A stretch of DNA of 58,567 bases from Paracidovorax citrulli (GTDB lineage Bacteria > Pseudomonadota > Gammaproteobacteria > Burkholderiales > Burkholderiaceae_C). The translations under genes were made by a program, and so were the position numbers. The notes beneath the pieces were generated by a model. It ran no database searches. It was not told the DNA's origin and saw only the letters and a list, made by a program, of their open reading frames with translations. Of the stretch, positions 55,758-58,567 are shown in pieces; within the stretch, counting starts at the first letter, position 1; every line of letters begins with the position of its first letter. The DNA lies in the NCBI RefSeq assembly GCF_900100305.1, contig NZ_FNEY01000032.1, positions 1-58,567 of the forward strand, written 5' to 3'.

Positions 55758-57230
55758 ATGGATGAGGAATTTCAAGCCATAAATTTTGGATATGCCAGCG
55801 CGCAACAGGAAGGTGTGCGAGCTCCTGGTCTACTAATAGATGGGTATTTTGATTTGCATCAAATTTCTGACGCAGCATTAAATGGCCCTGAATTCTTAGT
55901 CTTAGGATACAAGGGTTCGGGTAAATCTGCTGTATCGGAACGGTTGAGGTTGCTTCATCAAAATGAAAGTCAGATATTTCTGTCAAACATTGATCTTGGT
56001 GATTTTCCTTATACAGCATTTTCAAATATCATTCCTGGAGCTGAGGCTCCGCAGGCCAAATATCCAGCGGCTTGGTCATGGTTGCTGTTGATTCATTTGG
56101 TTGCATCACTCCAGCGTGATGCCTCTTTGGATATTCCAGATCCTACTCCTTTCGATGAGACTGTAAAGTCACTTCAAGAAATGGGGCTCATGCCGATTAT
56201 GGGTCTTCCTAATTTGGTGCGGATCACCAACGAGGTCTCTATAAAAATATCAATACCTCCGTTTTTCAGTGGGGAAAGTAAAACAAAGAATGCAAAAATA
56301 GATGTTCCCTATTTCGTTGATAACCTCAAAAGATTGCTCCTCAATATTCGCACTTCCAACAGGCATGTTATTGTTCTGGATGGACTTGATGAAATTGTAA
56401 CTACACAAAGTGCTCAATGGGATTCGCTTGGTGCATTAATTTATGAGGTTAATCGATTGAATGGAAGTTTTGCATTATATGGATTAAATGCGAAAATACT
56501 ACTTCTATGCAGAACGGATATATTTGAACTGCTCGACGGCGCAAATAAGAATAAAATCCGACAAGATTCGGCAATTGAGATGAATTGGTATACAAATCCA
56601 TCTTCACCTTCCGAGTCCCGACTGGTGAGTATTGCAAATCTTAGGGCGAAAATTGCTCTCGGAAGAAATGTAAATGTTTTGACAGAGTTTTTTCCTCCCA
56701 AACTTTTAGGCAAGAAGACATCTTTGCTCCTACTGGATAATACAAGGCATACTCCAAGGGATTTTCTGCAGCTTCTAAGAATGATTCAGAGTGCATGCAA
56801 ACAAGGAGGAATTTCTGCTGATAATATAAGAAATGGAATAAGACGTTATTCAATAGAATATTTTCTCCCTGAGATAAAAGATGAACTTCAGGGTTACGTT
56901 GATTCAGGTGAAATAAAAGAATTCTTTCGTTTGGCTGGTGCATTAAGACAGAGAGATTTTTCACAGAAAGAATTGCACGCTCTGGCAGAGAAGGAGGCGT
57001 CGTCGCTTTCCCCTGAGAAAATAGATGTTGTGCTTCGCGCTCTTTTTGAGTGCAGTGGAATAGGCAACATACAAAATCTTGAGCGGGGCCAGACTCATTT
57101 CACTTTCAGATACCGAAATAGGCATGCCCCATTCAACATCCGTGAACGAATGCTTTTGCACCGTGGGCTATGGCGCGCATTTAACTTGCCTGTAGACGAT
57201 AAATTTATCTCAAGGCCTTCGGATACTTGA
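55758..57230 (+). CDS. P-loop ATPase, Sll1717-like / STAND-type, AT-rich
   Basis: A 490-residue ATPase. The Walker A motif is VLGYKGSGKSAVSERL (near residue 50), and the Walker B is RHVIVLDGLDEIV (near 213), followed by a sensor-like ILLLCRTDIF. This arrangement, and TPRDFLQLLRMIQSA in the C-terminal half, recall proteins named P-loop ATPase, Sll1717 family, often found in defence islands. GGAGGG lies five bases before the ATG at 55758; an upstream ATG at 55701 has no such site. The gene is strikingly AT-rich (many AAT, ATA and TTT codons) against the GC-rich surroundings, a sign of transfer. It lies just right of the IS/MITE cluster. No effector domain is recognised. Confidence 0.75.
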   Translation: MDEEFQAINFGYASAQQEGVRAPGLLIDGYFDLHQISDAALNGPEFLVLGYKGSGKSAVSERLRLLHQNESQIFLSNIDLGDFPYTAFSNIIPGAEAPQAKYPAAWSWLLLIHLVASLQRDASLDIPDPTPFDETVKSLQEMGLMPIMGLPNLVRITNEVSIKISIPPFFSGESKTKNAKIDVPYFVDNLKRLLLNIRTSNRHVIVLDGLDEIVTTQSAQWDSLGALIYEVNRLNGSFALYGLNAKILLLCRTDIFELLDGANKNKIRQDSAIEMNWYTNPSSPSESRLVSIANLRAKIALGRNVNVLTEFFPPKLLGKKTSLLLLDNTRHTPRDFLQLLRMIQSACKQGGISADNIRNGIRRYSIEYFLPEIKDELQGYVDSGEIKEFFRLAGALRQRDFSQKELHALAEKEASSLSPEKIDVVLRALFECSGIGNIQNLERGQTHFTFRYRNRHAPFNIRERMLLHRGLWRAFNLPVDDKFISRPSDT

Positions 57231-57392
57231 CCCCTTTCGTTGATCGGGGATCACATGCTGCGTTGCAGCCAGACATCGCGAATTAATTTCCCATAAATGC
57301 GGGATCAGTTTAGACCGCGAAGGCGCCAAATATGACGTGCGGACTGGGTCGGTCTATGTTACGTTCGGCGTCACAACTATCGAGTTACATAT
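57231..57392. other. Intergenic region between ATPase and DUF2806 genes
   Basis: These 162 bases contain no supported gene. TTGATCGGGGATCA at 57240-57253 is a short palindrome near the ATPase stop. AT-rich sequence just before 57393 may hold the promoter of the next gene, but no clear ribosome site was found. Confidence 0.4.
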
Positions 57393-58421
57393 ATGGAAAT
57401 TCCTGGTGAGAAACTTGTCATCAAGCTCTGGGATACTCTTGCTGAAAAAGGGATCGGCAATCTGTTGAGGCCTTGGCAACTCCGGCGGGAGGGGCAAGCT
57501 GCCGTGGACGTTAGGCGGGCAGAGATGCTCGCCCTTGCCCAAGCTGAAATTGACGCCGCAGCCATACGGAGTGGCCAAAAAGCGCTTCTGGTAAATGGCG
57601 AACTTGTTGATCGACCTGCTTTGATTGCGCCATCAGACCATGGAATAGCGGTTAACGCTACGTCTCCTTTGCCTCTGCCTCTTCCTTATGTTGCCGAGAT
57701 TGCAGATCAGAACGCCAAAGCTGAAGCCATGAGGCAAGAAGTATCGGTGGCCAAGGCAGTTCTATATGCTGAGGAGGAATTGCAGAGGGACACCACTGCA
57801 CCTCCAGAGGATAGCCCTCATGACGACTGGCTTCTCAGGTGGCGCGAATGCGCAGCTGGTGTCTCGTCCGAAGAGCTGCAGCAGCTCTGGGGAAAGGTGC
57901 TTGCTGGCGAGGTGAAATCTCCTGGGCGTTTCTCGCTGAGAGCGTTGGAGTTCTTACGTAACTTATCCCAGGGTGAGGCTCAGGCCATCGAACGAATATC
58001 TCCGTTTGTGGTTTCTGGAGTTATTTACCGTGGCGAAGATTCGGTTCTGGAGGAGGAGGGTGTAAAGTTTACGGATCTACTTGCGATGCAGGAGCTTGGG
58101 GTTCTTGCCGGAGTCGAAGCATTCGGGCTCCAAGTCACATGGGAATCCGAAATTGCTGGCTCCTTCCGGAAAGTACTTACCTGCCACGGCACTTTGCTTT
58201 GGATCACAGCACCCGATGCAACCAAGGTCATTACGCTGGAGGTATGTTCGGTAACGGCTATCGGCAAACAGGTGCTCCGTCTTGGAAGCTTCTCTCCCAA
58301 TGCAAAGATGCTTGAGTCGTTGGCGAAAAAAATAAAGACGCTTGGGTATGAGGTTCAATTAGGCTCGTACATAGAGGTTGGAAACAACCAGATTAAATTT
58401 TTCAATCTTCATGCTATATGA
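57393..58421 (+). CDS. DUF2806-family protein
   Basis: A 342-residue protein. The segment at about residues 145-200 (DDWLLRWRECAAGVSSEELQ, then LWGKVLAGEVKSPGRFSLR, then ALEFLRNLSQGEAQA) is characteristic of DUF2806. The N-terminus (KLWDTLAEKGIGNLLRPWQLRREG) resembles the amphipathic start seen in that family. The C-terminal ~130 residues form a mixed alpha/beta region with hydrophobic strands. Function is unknown; family members occur in genomic islands. Its base composition is intermediate between the AT-rich ATPase and the core genome. An operon with the ATPase is possible, but the 162-base gap makes this uncertain. Confidence 0.75.
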   Translation: MEIPGEKLVIKLWDTLAEKGIGNLLRPWQLRREGQAAVDVRRAEMLALAQAEIDAAAIRSGQKALLVNGELVDRPALIAPSDHGIAVNATSPLPLPLPYVAEIADQNAKAEAMRQEVSVAKAVLYAEEELQRDTTAPPEDSPHDDWLLRWRECAAGVSSEELQQLWGKVLAGEVKSPGRFSLRALEFLRNLSQGEAQAIERISPFVVSGVIYRGEDSVLEEEGVKFTDLLAMQELGVLAGVEAFGLQVTWESEIAGSFRKVLTCHGTLLWITAPDATKVITLEVCSVTAIGKQVLRLGSFSPNAKMLESLAKKIKTLGYEVQLGSYIEVGNNQIKFFNLHAI

Positions 58422-58567
58422 AACCCTCTTCATAGAAATGGATTGTCAAATTGATGTGCCCCCAATAGCCATACCAATCATTGGGAGAGAGGTCCAGGGT
58501 TTTGCAGGTTAACTGATCCTGCATCGATGGTGGATGGTTCGCGGTGCCTGGCTGCAAATGCGGCAGG
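58422..58567. other. Right end of window, no gene supported
   Basis: 146 bases without a start codon and ribosome site that could be supported. No tRNA or attachment-site repeat was recognised. Confidence 0.4.

Noticed and set aside
1-58567. CRISPR arrays, tRNA and rRNA genes
   Set aside because: No regularly spaced repeats or cloverleaf/rRNA-like sequences were recognised anywhere in the window.

Overview
The window is GC-rich beta-proteobacterial chromosome, most likely Comamonadaceae of the Acidovorax/Paracidovorax/Variovorax group. The basis is the codon bias, a siderophore locus whose gene order matches the acidobactin/variobactin/vacidobactin class as I remember it, and an Hsp70/Hsp70/DUF2760 operon common in that family. 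The genus is an inference.

Layout. (1) 1-325: 3' end of an IS481-type transposase. (2) 344-4490: a compact, atypical six-gene island. It has a divergent promoter with an overlapping palindrome, a small HTH gene, an ImmA/IrrE-type metallopeptidase and a PIN-like nuclease on the + strand, facing a NPPW-motif methyltransferase/BpsA-like gene and two diverged members of one unrecognised family on the - strand. (3) 4882-10153 (-): two Hsp70-family proteins and a DUF2760 protein as an overlapping operon. (4) 10442-48426: a complete NRPS-PKS siderophore locus. It contains an ECF sigma factor, a FecR N-domain-only protein, MbtH, type II thioesterase, SyrP-like dioxygenase, five megasynthases (13571-39042), TonB receptor, hydroxyornithine acetyl- and formyltransferases, FhuF-like reductase, PvdE-like exporter, ornithine monooxygenase and Sfp-type PPTase. 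(5) 48554-49478: a small disordered protein and a membrane protein. (6) 49821-54284: an unclassified overlapping cassette (2OG dioxygenase, sulfotransferase, class III aminotransferase, second 2OG oxygenase, P-loop kinase) whose last gene is cut by an insertion sequence. (7) 54261-55678: an IS5-family element plus a ~100-bp MITE-like unit carrying the same ends. (8) 55758-58421: an AT-rich Sll1717-like P-loop ATPase and a DUF2806 protein, probably horizontally acquired.

How the siderophore genes work together. Reading the domains in gene order gives: fatty acyl-AMP ligase loading, a Thr-like residue, one malonate with ketoreduction, Ser, an Orn/Lys-type residue with epimerisation, Thr, Asp, then thioesterase release. 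The dioxygenase is expected to hydroxylate Asp. The monooxygenase plus acetyl/formyl transferases would make the hydroxamate ornithine. The PPTase primes the carriers, the PvdE-like protein exports the product, and the TonB receptor and FhuF-like reductase recover the iron. Fur-box-like palindromes precede the sigma factor and the receptor. Substrate codes were read by eye from the A-domain motifs.

The parts I consider least explained are the six-gene island at the left end and the sulfotransferase/oxygenase/aminotransferase cassette at 49.8-54.3 kb.
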